The translations under genes and the position numbers were made by a program. Under the pieces are notes generated by a model. That model had not been told where the DNA came from, ran no database searches, and saw nothing but the letters and a program-made list of their open reading frames with translations. A stretch of 30,622 nucleotides of DNA, from the NCBI GenBank assembly GCA_030641485.1, contig DAOWHJ010000169.1:1-30622 (forward strand), read 5' to 3'. This document shows, piece by piece, positions 1 to 6,638 of the stretch (positions are counted from its first letter, which is position 1; the number at the start of each line of letters is the position of its first letter). The DNA comes from Pseudomonadota bacterium. GTDB lineage: Bacteria; Desulfobacterota; Anaeroferrophillalia; Anaeroferrophillales; Tharpellaceae.

Positions 1-903
1 AATGCCAGTATCCTGATTTCGGGTGAGACCGGAACCGGAAAAGAGCTGGTGGCCGGGGCTATCCATTACAGCAGTCCTCGGGCCTCTAAAAGTTTTATCA
101 AGGTGAACTGTGCCGCTTTGCATGACAACCTCCTTGAAAGTGAGTTGTTTGGCCATGAAAAGGGCGCTTATACCGGAGCCAGCCGCCAGCGTATTGGTCG
201 GTTTGAGCAGGCCGATCGCGGTACCCTTTTTCTTGATGAAATTGGTGATATGAGCCTCGGGACCCAGGCCAAACTTTTGCGGGTATTGCAGGAGAAAGAG
301 TTTGAGCGCTTAGGCGGTGATAAGACCATCAAAGTTGATGCCCGAATAATCTCGGCCTCAAATAAGGACTTGGCGAAGATCATTCGTGAGGGTGATTTTC
401 GTGAAGATCTTTTTTATCGTATCAACGTGATCAATGTTCATATTCCACCTTTGCGTGAAAGGCGTGAGGATATTCCCCTGCTGGCGGAGTCCTTTATTCG
501 TAAGTTTGCCGCTGATCTGAAGAAAAACATTACCTCTTTGCACCTCGATGCCGCCCGTTTTTTGCAAAAGCATCATTGGTCGGGAAATGTTCGCGAATTG
601 CAAAACTGTATTGAACGGGCCGTGCTGATGAGTGACGGGCCTGAAATTTTAATTGAAGATTTACTCTTTATGCGCGATCTTGGTCGGGATGATGGTGACG
701 CTGAGTCGAGATCAATGTTTAGACTGCCACCGCAGGGTCTGAAGTTGGATGATGTCGAACGCTCATTAATTGTTGAAACCTTAGAGGCCTGTAACTGGGT
801 GCAAAAAGATGCAGCGGAGATGTTGGGCATCAGTAAACGGGTGATGAACTACAAGGTCAAGCAACTTGGACTGGCTAATGCGCGCTGGCTTAAGAATAAG
901 TAA
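1..903 (+). CDS. Sigma-54-dependent transcriptional activator (NtrC/AtoC type), 5' end missing
   Basis: The reading frame is open from base 1, so the gene begins before the window; about 300 C-terminal residues are present. The AAA+ domain is seen with Walker A GETGTGKE (22-45), the sigma-54 contact loop as GAYTGA (163-180; the usual form is GAFTGA), Walker B GTLFLDEIGD, the FREDLFYRINV arginine-finger region, PPLRERREDIPLL and the sensor-2 motif GNVRELQN. A Fis-type helix-turn-helix closes the protein (ISKRVMNYKVKQLGL). Proteins of this type hydrolyse ATP to open sigma-54 RNA polymerase complexes. The sensing domain, probably a receiver, lies outside the window, so the signal is unknown. It ends 2 bp before rlmN and looks like native chromosome rather than part of the cluster, although regulation of the cluster cannot be excluded. 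Confidence 0.95.
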   Translation, partial: NASILISGETGTGKELVAGAIHYSSPRASKSFIKVNCAALHDNLLESELFGHEKGAYTGASRQRIGRFEQADRGTLFLDEIGDMSLGTQAKLLRVLQEKEFERLGGDKTIKVDARIISASNKDLAKIIREGDFREDLFYRINVINVHIPPLRERREDIPLLAESFIRKFAADLKKNITSLHLDAARFLQKHHWSGNVRELQNCIERAVLMSDGPEILIEDLLFMRDLGRDDGDAESRSMFRLPPQGLKLDDVERSLIVETLEACNWVQKDAAEMLGISKRVMNYKVKQLGLANARWLKNK

Positions 904-905
904 TA

Positions 906-1961
906 ATGACTAAACTTAATTTAAAAGGGGTGACTCGTCAGGAGTTGGTCTCCCATTTGTCTGGGATTGGGAAGGAGCGCTATCGGGCAGATCAAATTAT
1001 TCGTTGGCTCTACCTGCAAAGGGTCAGAGATATCGATAATATGAGTAATCTCTCGTTGACTTGCCGGAAGCGTTTGAATGAATTCTCTTTTATTGGCCAG
1101 ATTGAACTTGTCAGAGAGCAGGAATCTCAGGATGGAACGCGTAAATTTCTCTTTAAGCTGGATGATGGGAATACGCTTGAGACGGTTCTGATCTTTGACA
1201 AAAATCGTTTGACACTTTGTATCTCGACTCAGGTAGGTTGTCGAATGGGGTGTCGTTTCTGTCTGACCGGAGGTTCCGGTTTTGAGCGTCAGTTGAGTGC
1301 GGCCGAAATCGTCGATCAGGTGGTTCAGGTGGCCGAGATTGTCGATCCTGAGAGCTCATCCCGGGGGCCAATTTCAAATATTGTTCTTATGGGAATGGGG
1401 GAGCCGCTAGATAATTTTGCCGAGGTGCTTAAAGCCCTTGAAATTCTGATGTATGATGATGGATTGCAATTTTCCAGCCGTCGGGTAACCCTGTCAACCT
1501 GCGGTTTGATACCTGAGATTGTCGAATTGGGGAAACGGATAGAGGTCTCTTTGGCAGTTTCGCTCAATGCCGCAGATGATAAGTTACGTAGTGAGTTGAT
1601 GCCGATTAACCGGCGTTACGGCCTAGATGAATTGCTGGCCGCCTGTCGCCATTACCCAGTAACCAATCAACGGCGGATAACTTTTGAATATATTCTCTTT
1701 GCCGGCCTTAACGACTCTTTAGACGATGCCGAGCGTCTGGTTGCTTTGATCGGGAACTTGCCCGCCAAGATTAATCTCATTCCTTTTAATGAACACCCGG
1801 AATTACCGTTTAAAAAGCCTGAACATCAACGCATTGTTGACTTTGTAGACTATTTACAAAGGCACAAGCTGACCGTGATGACCCGGCGCAGTAAAGGAGC
1901 TGATATCAGTGCCGCTTGTGGACAATTGCGGGCCGCAGAGAGTGGTAATTGTCTTAGTTAA
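906..1961 (+). CDS. rlmN: Dual-specificity rRNA/tRNA adenine-C2 methyltransferase RlmN
   Basis: A 351-residue radical SAM enzyme. RlmN methylates C2 of A2503 in 23S rRNA and A37 in some tRNAs. Seen: the cluster motif CRMGCRFC (Cys112, Cys116, Cys119) after STQVG, followed by a family-typical GFERQLSAAEI; the SAM-binding GMGEPLDN; and the C-terminal RRSKGADISAACGQL with Cys338 at the position of the methyl-relay cysteine. The length is slightly short of the E. coli protein but complete. The start ATG follows the upstream regulator after 2 bp. Loss or change of RlmN can alter sensitivity to ribosome-targeting drugs, but nothing here links it to the cluster. It marks the left chromosomal border of the biosynthetic region. 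Confidence 0.96.
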   Translation: MTKLNLKGVTRQELVSHLSGIGKERYRADQIIRWLYLQRVRDIDNMSNLSLTCRKRLNEFSFIGQIELVREQESQDGTRKFLFKLDDGNTLETVLIFDKNRLTLCISTQVGCRMGCRFCLTGGSGFERQLSAAEIVDQVVQVAEIVDPESSSRGPISNIVLMGMGEPLDNFAEVLKALEILMYDDGLQFSSRRVTLSTCGLIPEIVELGKRIEVSLAVSLNAADDKLRSELMPINRRYGLDELLAACRHYPVTNQRRITFEYILFAGLNDSLDDAERLVALIGNLPAKINLIPFNEHPELPFKKPEHQRIVDFVDYLQRHKLTVMTRRSKGADISAACGQLRAAESGNCLS

Positions 1962-2042
1962 AATAGCCTTTCCGGACCTCCTAAATAACTACCTGTACGC
2001 GCTTGATATTGTATAGATTTTACTCTGTCTAAGGAAAATCTC

Positions 2043-3086
2043 ATGGATAAATTATTGAAAAATCAGCAGGATGAAACCCATAAATATGCTTCAGTTATAG
2101 ATAAGTTTATTTATGGAAATTGGCCGACATGTATTGTTTATACCTTTGCCGAGTTAGCCATTGCGGATCTTTTGTATCAAAAACCTGCAGGTATTGATGA
2201 AATTAGCAATAAGACTCAAACTGACCCAGCTATGCTGAAGAGATTTTTTAGCTGTGCAGCAAATTTAGGCTTGCTTAGAACTTCTGAAAACCTTTACTAC
2301 CTTACCCCTATGGGGGAGTTCTTGTGCTCAGACCATCCCCAAAGTAGAAGAGATGCGGCAAGGCTTAATGGTGCTGCTTATCGTTATCAACCATGGGGCC
2401 ATCTTGTTGAAATTTTGAGGCAGGGTGATAGCTTACCATTTTCACCTAGTTGCGAAAATGGTACTCTGGATTATCTTTCAGAAAAGCCTGCATTGCTTAA
2501 AGTCTTTCATGATGCGATGACTAGAATTAGTGATGAGGAGAATTTGCCCATAGTATCTTCTTATGATTTTTCACGGTTTAAAAATGTCGTAGATATTGGG
2601 TGTGGCCAAGGCGGTTTCATGAAAACCATTCTCAGTAAAAATAATCATATAAGAGGGATTATGTTTGATTTGGAGTCGACATTATCAACTCTAGAGGACA
2701 ATTATGAAAATCGGTTGGATAGAATTTCCGGAGATTTTTTCTGTGACCCTATCCCCTGCGCAGATTTATATATTCTTAAAAACGTGATTCATAATTGGAA
2801 TGAAGAAAAAGCTTTAATGATTTTGAAAAACATCTACTCATCAATGAGTTCAGCCGGAAATAGCGATGCCGGAAAACGATTGCTTATAATTGAAAATACA
2901 ATTAAGCATAATGATGACTATAATGTTGCAAATTGGATGGACTTAAATTTTATGATTCTGGTTAATGGTGCCGAAAGAACTCTGGAAGATTATCAGTTGT
3001 TTGTAAAAAAAGCGGGCTTTGTGGTAGTAAAAGTTATTTCTACACCGGCTGGAAGGGATATCCTCGAACTAGCAATAGAATGTTGA
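2043..3086 (+). CDS. SAM-dependent O-methyltransferase, COMT/Methyltransf_2 family
   Basis: 347 residues with the two-part COMT-like fold. The N-terminal winged-helix dimerisation region (about 25-100) has the ELAIADLL and FFSCAANLGLL segments typical of the family. The Rossmann domain has motif I DIGCGQG (184-190). The region LKNVIHNWNEEKA carries His250 at the usual catalytic His (HDW in many members, HNW here). Family members methylate phenolic or alcoholic oxygens of secondary metabolites, so the likely role is tailoring of the neighbouring NRPS-PKS product or its starter; this is inferred from position. An AAGGA ribosome site lies at 2031-2035. Two 60-base lines counted inside it are 33-35% GC, against about 47-50% in lines from rlmN and the NRPS, suggesting separate acquisition. 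It is followed by a possible terminator, so it may be its own transcription unit. Confidence 0.85.
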   Translation: MDKLLKNQQDETHKYASVIDKFIYGNWPTCIVYTFAELAIADLLYQKPAGIDEISNKTQTDPAMLKRFFSCAANLGLLRTSENLYYLTPMGEFLCSDHPQSRRDAARLNGAAYRYQPWGHLVEILRQGDSLPFSPSCENGTLDYLSEKPALLKVFHDAMTRISDEENLPIVSSYDFSRFKNVVDIGCGQGGFMKTILSKNNHIRGIMFDLESTLSTLEDNYENRLDRISGDFFCDPIPCADLYILKNVIHNWNEEKALMILKNIYSSMSSAGNSDAGKRLLIIENTIKHNDDYNVANWMDLNFMILVNGAERTLEDYQLFVKKAGFVVVKVISTPAGRDILELAIEC

Positions 3087-3135
3087 TGAACCAAAAACGA
3101 GACAAAGTAAAACGGACAGAACTATTTTATATACC

Positions 3136-3162
3136 CCAATGTTTTTTAACCATTGGTTTTTT
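3136..3162 (+). terminator. Possible rho-independent terminator after the methyltransferase
   Basis: CCAATG (3136-3141) pairs with CATTGG (3151-3156) across a 9-nt loop, followed directly by six T (3157-3162). The stem is short and only half GC, so termination may be partial. It lies 50 bp past the methyltransferase stop and would separate that gene from the operon starting at 3302. Confidence 0.4.
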
Positions 3163-3171
3163 GCTAATTCC

Positions 3172-3200
3172 TTGACTTTGGAATTTTTTTTTGATACCGA
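3172..3200 (+). promoter_or_regulatory. Candidate promoter region for the export/biosynthesis operon
   Basis: TTGACT (3172-3177) is a good -35. The matching -10 is poor: TACCGA at 17 bp (3195-3200) or GATACC at 15 bp. It is the best promoter-like site I see in the 215-bp gap 3087-3301, just after the possible terminator. The rest of that gap holds a leader hairpin (3250-3280) and otherwise nothing recognised. Confidence 0.3.
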
Positions 3201-3249
3201 TAACACAGCATGATTACTCGGTTGTGCATTGATGATCTGCGCATAAATC

Positions 3250-3280
3250 AAGACTGCCCAACTTCACAGGGTCAGGTCTT
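3250..3280 (+). promoter_or_regulatory. Possible leader stem-loop upstream of the HlyD-like gene
   Basis: AAGACTGCCC (3250-3259) can pair with GGGTCAGGTCTT (3269-3280), with two single-base bulges and the 9-nt loop AACTTCACA. It ends 21 bases before the ATG at 3302, where the ribosome site is weak (AAGATGG), so it could influence translation. It does not match a riboswitch I know. Confidence 0.25.
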
Positions 3281-3301
3281 ATAGAAATAAGATGGTTTTT
3301 T

Positions 3302-4543
3302 ATGGGTAACAGTAAAGCTAAGCATGAAGGACGTGACAGCGATCTCTTGACTGGTTCACTGGTCATAACTCGTTCGATATATAAGTATGCCCTGTTTGCA
3401 TTTGTCTTCGGGGGGGTATGTGCAATCGCCTGGATGTTGTATGGATCTATTCCACACAGAGTCGAGGGGATGGGGGAAGTTAATACCAAGCGTGGTTTAT
3501 TCAAGGTGACATCTGTCTATGGGGGACAGATTGGCGAAAAAAACATCTCTATCAATGATAATGTGGTAGAAAACCAGGTGCTTTTTTTGCTCAAACAACC
3601 AGAATTTGAAAATAGTATCCGTGAAGCAGAGGACGAGCTCACTCTTCTTAAGTCCGAAAAAAGACAGCTCAAGTCTGGTAATGCTCGTAGTTTCAGCCTT
3701 AAATCTGATGTTAACAAGATCGAGACAAAGCGCATTCACGCACAAATTACTGAGTCGAAAAAAACCATCTCCTTTTTGCAGAAAAAACTCAAACAGAACC
3801 AAAAATTATATGATAACGGACTTATAACCTATTCCAATTTGTTTAATATCGAGAAATCTCTGGCCGAAGAGATGGCCGGTTTAGTCGGTTTAGAAAAAAA
3901 CCTTCTCGGGGTTACGTTAACTACTCAGGAGTGGAAGCTGGGTAAGGATCTAAGTGAGCAGGATGTCGAGAATGAAATCAGAAAATTGTCAAAAAAAATT
4001 GTTGATCTGAAGAGTGAATACCGTTTGAACACCGAAGTCAGTTCAAGCGTTGTTGGTGTTGTTGTCCTGATGAATGTGGATATTGGTAATGAGGTCTCTC
4101 CGGGGATGCATTTGGCTACCATAGAGCTACCTGATAATCTTGACAACTATTTGCTTGACCTTTACATCCCTTTTAGCGCAAATGCTGAGATAGGTGAGGG
4201 TATGGAGGTTGAGATTGAACCCTTTACGGTTGACCGGAATCTCTATGGATGGCTTAATGGTACGGTTTTAGATGTTAACCGCTACGTCTCCTCTGGAGTT
4301 GGTCTGGCCAACGAACTCGCCAATAATAATTTGGCCGGACTGATTGATGAAAAGGGTCCGGTGTACAAAATAACCGTGAAGTTGGAGACCGACCCGTCAA
4401 CGAAAAGTGGTTTTGCTTGGTCAAACAAAAAAGGTCCTCCTTTTCAGGTAAGTCTCGGTACACTCTGTAAGGCTTATGTCAAAGTGAAGGAGAAAGCTCC
4501 GATAGATTACCTTATCCCTATTTTCAAGGCATACTTTGAATGA
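3302..4543 (+). CDS. HlyD-like periplasmic adaptor, NHLM-type secretion protein
   Basis: 413 residues. A cytoplasmic N-terminus (1-27) is followed by one membrane segment (about 28-47). The periplasmic part begins with a lipoyl-like half (VTSVYGGQIGEKNISINDNVVENQ) that is completed near VVGVVVLMNVDIGNEVSPG; between them lies a long coiled-coil hairpin (about 100-250, rich in K, E and L). A beta-barrel region follows. This is the layout of membrane fusion proteins linking an inner-membrane ABC exporter to TolC, and it resembles the HlyD-like component of NHLM bacteriocin exporters. It opens the operon and overlaps the next gene by 4 bp (ATGA). The matching ABC pair and TolC-like channel lie at 6639-12740. 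A G7 run at 3410-3416 sits in the coding part of the membrane segment. Family confidence is high; the subfamily name is from recognition only. Confidence 0.88.
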   Translation: MGNSKAKHEGRDSDLLTGSLVITRSIYKYALFAFVFGGVCAIAWMLYGSIPHRVEGMGEVNTKRGLFKVTSVYGGQIGEKNISINDNVVENQVLFLLKQPEFENSIREAEDELTLLKSEKRQLKSGNARSFSLKSDVNKIETKRIHAQITESKKTISFLQKKLKQNQKLYDNGLITYSNLFNIEKSLAEEMAGLVGLEKNLLGVTLTTQEWKLGKDLSEQDVENEIRKLSKKIVDLKSEYRLNTEVSSSVVGVVVLMNVDIGNEVSPGMHLATIELPDNLDNYLLDLYIPFSANAEIGEGMEVEIEPFTVDRNLYGWLNGTVLDVNRYVSSGVGLANELANNNLAGLIDEKGPVYKITVKLETDPSTKSGFAWSNKKGPPFQVSLGTLCKAYVKVKEKAPIDYLIPIFKAYFE

Positions 4544-6171
4544 CTGTAGCTCTAATGAAAAATATATTATTAGTTACTCCGCAATCCGATGAACGGTATG
4601 GGGTTGCTAAACTTAACAACCACCCACTTATTAAAAAAAAGGCTTTTATTACACCTTTGAACATGGCGGTATTGGCTGCCCTGACCCCGCCTGATTTTCA
4701 GGTTGACCTGTGGGATGAAAATGTTCAGGGTCCGATCAATCAGGAAACGGTCTTTGATCGGGATTATGATATGGCTGGGGTCACTGGTTATACTGTGCAC
4801 TTCAATCGAGCTCTTGAAATCTCTCGCCAGTTGCGGGCACGAGGTCTCTTAGTCGCTGTTGGTGGGGCCGGAGTAACGGAAAAACCGGAACATTATCGAG
4901 GGCTCTTTGACATCTTGTTTATTGGTGAGGGCGAACGTATCTGGCCAGAATTTCTGACTGATTGGCAGGATGGGAAACCGCGATCGGAATATCGAGAATC
5001 TGGGCACCCTGACCTATCCCTGTCCCCACCTCCAAAGTGGGACAGTATAGCCCACCTGTTGCGAGATGATTATCTATTGGGAGCAGTGCAACCCTCACGA
5101 GGCTGTCCCTTTAAGTGCGAATTTTGTAATATGTGGAAAATTTTCGGTAATCGTATGCGGGTCAAGGAGCCGGTGCAGAGGGTTATCGATGAAGTTAGAA
5201 CCCTGCAGGGCTATGGAATTGATGAGATCTTTTTCGCTGTTGACAATTTTATTGGTCGGCCTGAGTACACAAAACTACTGCTCAGAGAGCTGATTACCCT
5301 GAATAAAACTTTTTCGGCGCCGGTGGGATTTCGGGCGGAGCTCTCAATTAATATAGCCCATGACCAGGAGATGTTAGATCTGTTGACTGCGGCTAACTTT
5401 GATGGGGTCTTCGTTGGCATTGAATCACCTAATTTGGAGAGCTTGCAGGAGATCAACAAACAGCACAACTTGCAACATGACATGATTGAAAGCTGTCATA
5501 AAATCATGTCTACCGGGATTCCGGTAGAAGCTGCCATGATTGTCGGCTTTGATCACGACGACCAGACGATTTTTGAGCAGCACTTTGAGTTTCTTCAGAA
5601 AGCATTTATTCCGAATCCAAAAATAACTATTCTCAGGGTTCTTACCGGTACGGATCTCTGGGAGAGATTGTTGCCGGAGGGGCGGATAATAGATTTACAA
5701 CAGCTTAATGATGCCATAGATGATCCCGCTACGGAATATGTGGGGAATGCGGTTCTTTCTAATATTATTCCCTTGAAAATGTCTCGAACTGAACTGTTTG
5801 CAGGCTATGCCGATCTGTTGGAGAAAATTACGGATTGGGAAAACTTTAAGAATCGAATGATTGGCTTTGTCAATAATGTCAAGAGTGTTGGGCCAGTGCT
5901 TTCACGGCCTGGTCAGGTTTTTGGGGATGGTGATCTTTTTGAGGATTTTATTGAAATTTTACCGGTTTCAGCCCAGCCGGTGGTCGGGGAAATTCTTTCA
6001 TTTACCCGTGATACACAACCGGCGTTGCTCAAGCCGGTAGTTGTCTCGATTATGCGTAACCACAGTGAATGTCTTAATGTCGCCCAGATAACAAAGAAAG
6101 TTTTTGCGCGGATCACTTTTGAAGAGGCTTTGTCTCGTGTGCAGATGGAGAGCTTCGTTGTTAATGGTTGA
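4540..6171 (+). CDS. B12-binding-domain radical SAM protein with DUF4070-like C-terminus
   Basis: 543 residues. N-terminal region (about 1-150) has a cobalamin-binding-type fold with GVTGYT, AVGGAGVTEKP and DILFIGEGE. The radical SAM core has RGCPFKCEFC (Cys189, Cys193, Cys196). The C-terminal part (IIPLKMSRTELFAGYADLLEKI) resembles DUF4070. The family includes class B methylases acting on unactivated carbon or phosphorus and other cobalamin-dependent rearrangement enzymes, so the reaction cannot be read from sequence. No DxHxxG motif is seen, as is common in this family. Start ATG 4540 overlaps the HlyD stop by 4 bp; a second ATG at 4555 is an alternative. In this setting it may C-methylate the NRPS-PKS product or act on the 96-aa protein encoded next; both are inference. 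Confidence 0.88.
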   Translation: MTVALMKNILLVTPQSDERYGVAKLNNHPLIKKKAFITPLNMAVLAALTPPDFQVDLWDENVQGPINQETVFDRDYDMAGVTGYTVHFNRALEISRQLRARGLLVAVGGAGVTEKPEHYRGLFDILFIGEGERIWPEFLTDWQDGKPRSEYRESGHPDLSLSPPPKWDSIAHLLRDDYLLGAVQPSRGCPFKCEFCNMWKIFGNRMRVKEPVQRVIDEVRTLQGYGIDEIFFAVDNFIGRPEYTKLLLRELITLNKTFSAPVGFRAELSINIAHDQEMLDLLTAANFDGVFVGIESPNLESLQEINKQHNLQHDMIESCHKIMSTGIPVEAAMIVGFDHDDQTIFEQHFEFLQKAFIPNPKITILRVLTGTDLWERLLPEGRIIDLQQLNDAIDDPATEYVGNAVLSNIIPLKMSRTELFAGYADLLEKITDWENFKNRMIGFVNNVKSVGPVLSRPGQVFGDGDLFEDFIEILPVSAQPVVGEILSFTRDTQPALLKPVVVSIMRNHSECLNVAQITKKVFARITFEEALSRVQMESFVVNG

Positions 6172-6206
6172 ATATGAATTACCATAATGCAGTATAGAGA
6201 ACTAAC

Positions 6207-6215
6207 AGGAGGAAG
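6207..6215 (+). promoter_or_regulatory. Very strong Shine-Dalgarno site for the 96-aa protein
   Basis: AGGAGGAAG lies 2 bases before ATG 6218, with the AGGAGG core 5 bases upstream of it. It is the best ribosome site in the cluster; most neighbours have weak sites or rely on overlap coupling. It fixes the start and suggests high expression. Confidence 0.85.
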
Positions 6216-6217
6216 TT

Positions 6218-6508
6218 ATGGCTTTTGACGTCAAAAAAGCGGTTGAGGGTAAAACCAAAGAGGATTTACAAAAGTTGATGGAAATGGGTCTGAAAAAACG
6301 TGCCATGATTAAGAAGGGGGGGGGGCTAACCTTGCCCGGTAGTGGATCAGCTGGTCAAAGTGGTGCTGCTCAAGATAAGCCAATTCCTGGCAAGGTTCAA
6401 AGTGCTATGGCGAGCATCGGTAAGACAATTGATGGACAAAAAGGTAGCTATAAAGATCATATCGATGGGCACATACGCGAGGTTAAGGAGTATTTGGCCA
6501 GTCGCTAG
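6218..6508 (+). CDS. Orphan 96-aa basic, Gly/Lys-rich protein of unknown function
   Basis: I do not recognise this protein. It has no signal peptide, membrane segment or cysteine. Residues 1-33 look like a charged amphipathic helix (EDLQKLMEMGLKKRAMIKK). Then comes GGG (34-36), a flexible Gly/Ser/Ala stretch (37-52), and a second helical, charged half (60-96). It sits between the radical SAM enzyme and the C39-like ABC exporter, which is where a RiPP precursor would sit. It has neither a Nif11-like nor a nitrile-hydratase-like leader, and the residues before GGG fit a double-glycine leader only partly. It is not MbtH. The codons for KKGGG contain ten consecutive G (6316-6325). The strong ribosome site and the following perfect hairpin suggest a real, abundant product. 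Options: a novel precursor, a carrier or scaffold, or an exporter accessory. Confidence 0.75.
   Translation: MAFDVKKAVEGKTKEDLQKLMEMGLKKRAMIKKGGGLTLPGSGSAGQSGAAQDKPIPGKVQSAMASIGKTIDGQKGSYKDHIDGHIREVKEYLASR
6316..6325 (+). repeat. G10 homopolymer, candidate phase-variation tract
   Basis: Ten G in a row inside the coding region of the 96-aa protein. Loss of one G brings TAA at 6327 into frame; gain of one brings TAG at 6340 into frame. Either slip truncates the protein right after the tract. A sequencing or assembly error in the run is the main alternative. Confidence 0.85.
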
Positions 6509-6521
6509 ACAGTCAACTTCG

Positions 6522-6554
6522 ACGTGGGGACAGAATTCAATTCTGTCCCCACGT
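6522..6554. repeat. 33-bp perfect palindrome (REP/MITE-like hairpin)
   Basis: ACGTGGGGACAGAATT (6522-6537), one central C (6538), then the exact reverse complement (6539-6554). It begins 13 bases after the 96-aa gene. The GGGGACAGAATT core is, from memory, a common core of dispersed REP-like repeats in proteobacteria, often linked to REP-associated (Y1) transposases; no such transposase is in the window. As RNA it forms a 16-bp stem and could act as a partial terminator or 3'-end stabiliser, lowering downstream transporter transcription relative to the small gene. Confidence 0.85.
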
Positions 6555-6568
6555 TTAGGCTAATTTAT

Positions 6569-6580
6569 CACATTTATGTG
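6569..6580. promoter_or_regulatory. Small palindrome CACATTTATGTG, possible operator
   Basis: CACAT-TT-ATGTG within the gap 6509-6638, flanked by TTTAT and ATAAA. It could be an operator for a dimeric regulator controlling the ABC gene at 6639. No convincing -35/-10 pair is seen beside it, so this is only a candidate. Confidence 0.2.
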
Positions 6581-6638
6581 GTCATAAAAAAACTACGCTG
6601 AAACAGTTACAAACTTTATTGGTAGCCCCATATTCAAC

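Noticed and set aside
2003..2031. Promoter TTGATA with a downstream -10 before the methyltransferase
   Set aside because: The box 17 bp downstream (TGTCTA) is poor; no feature called.
6158..6198. Promoter for the small gene (TTGAAT 6168 or TTGTTA 6158 with TATAGA or CATAAT)
   Set aside because: All combinations need 19-bp spacers, so support is too weak.
6218..6508. Small protein as MbtH-like NRPS helper or as Nif11/nitrile-hydratase-type precursor
   Set aside because: No MbtH Trp/Pro-rich signature and no Nif11 or NHLP leader pattern; the double-glycine spacing is only partly met, so no family was assigned.
6342..6563. Overlapping 73-codon frame after the G10 tract as an alternative frameshift product
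   Set aside because: A slip of one G into that frame meets TAA at 6327 before the open stretch, so it cannot be reached by slippage.
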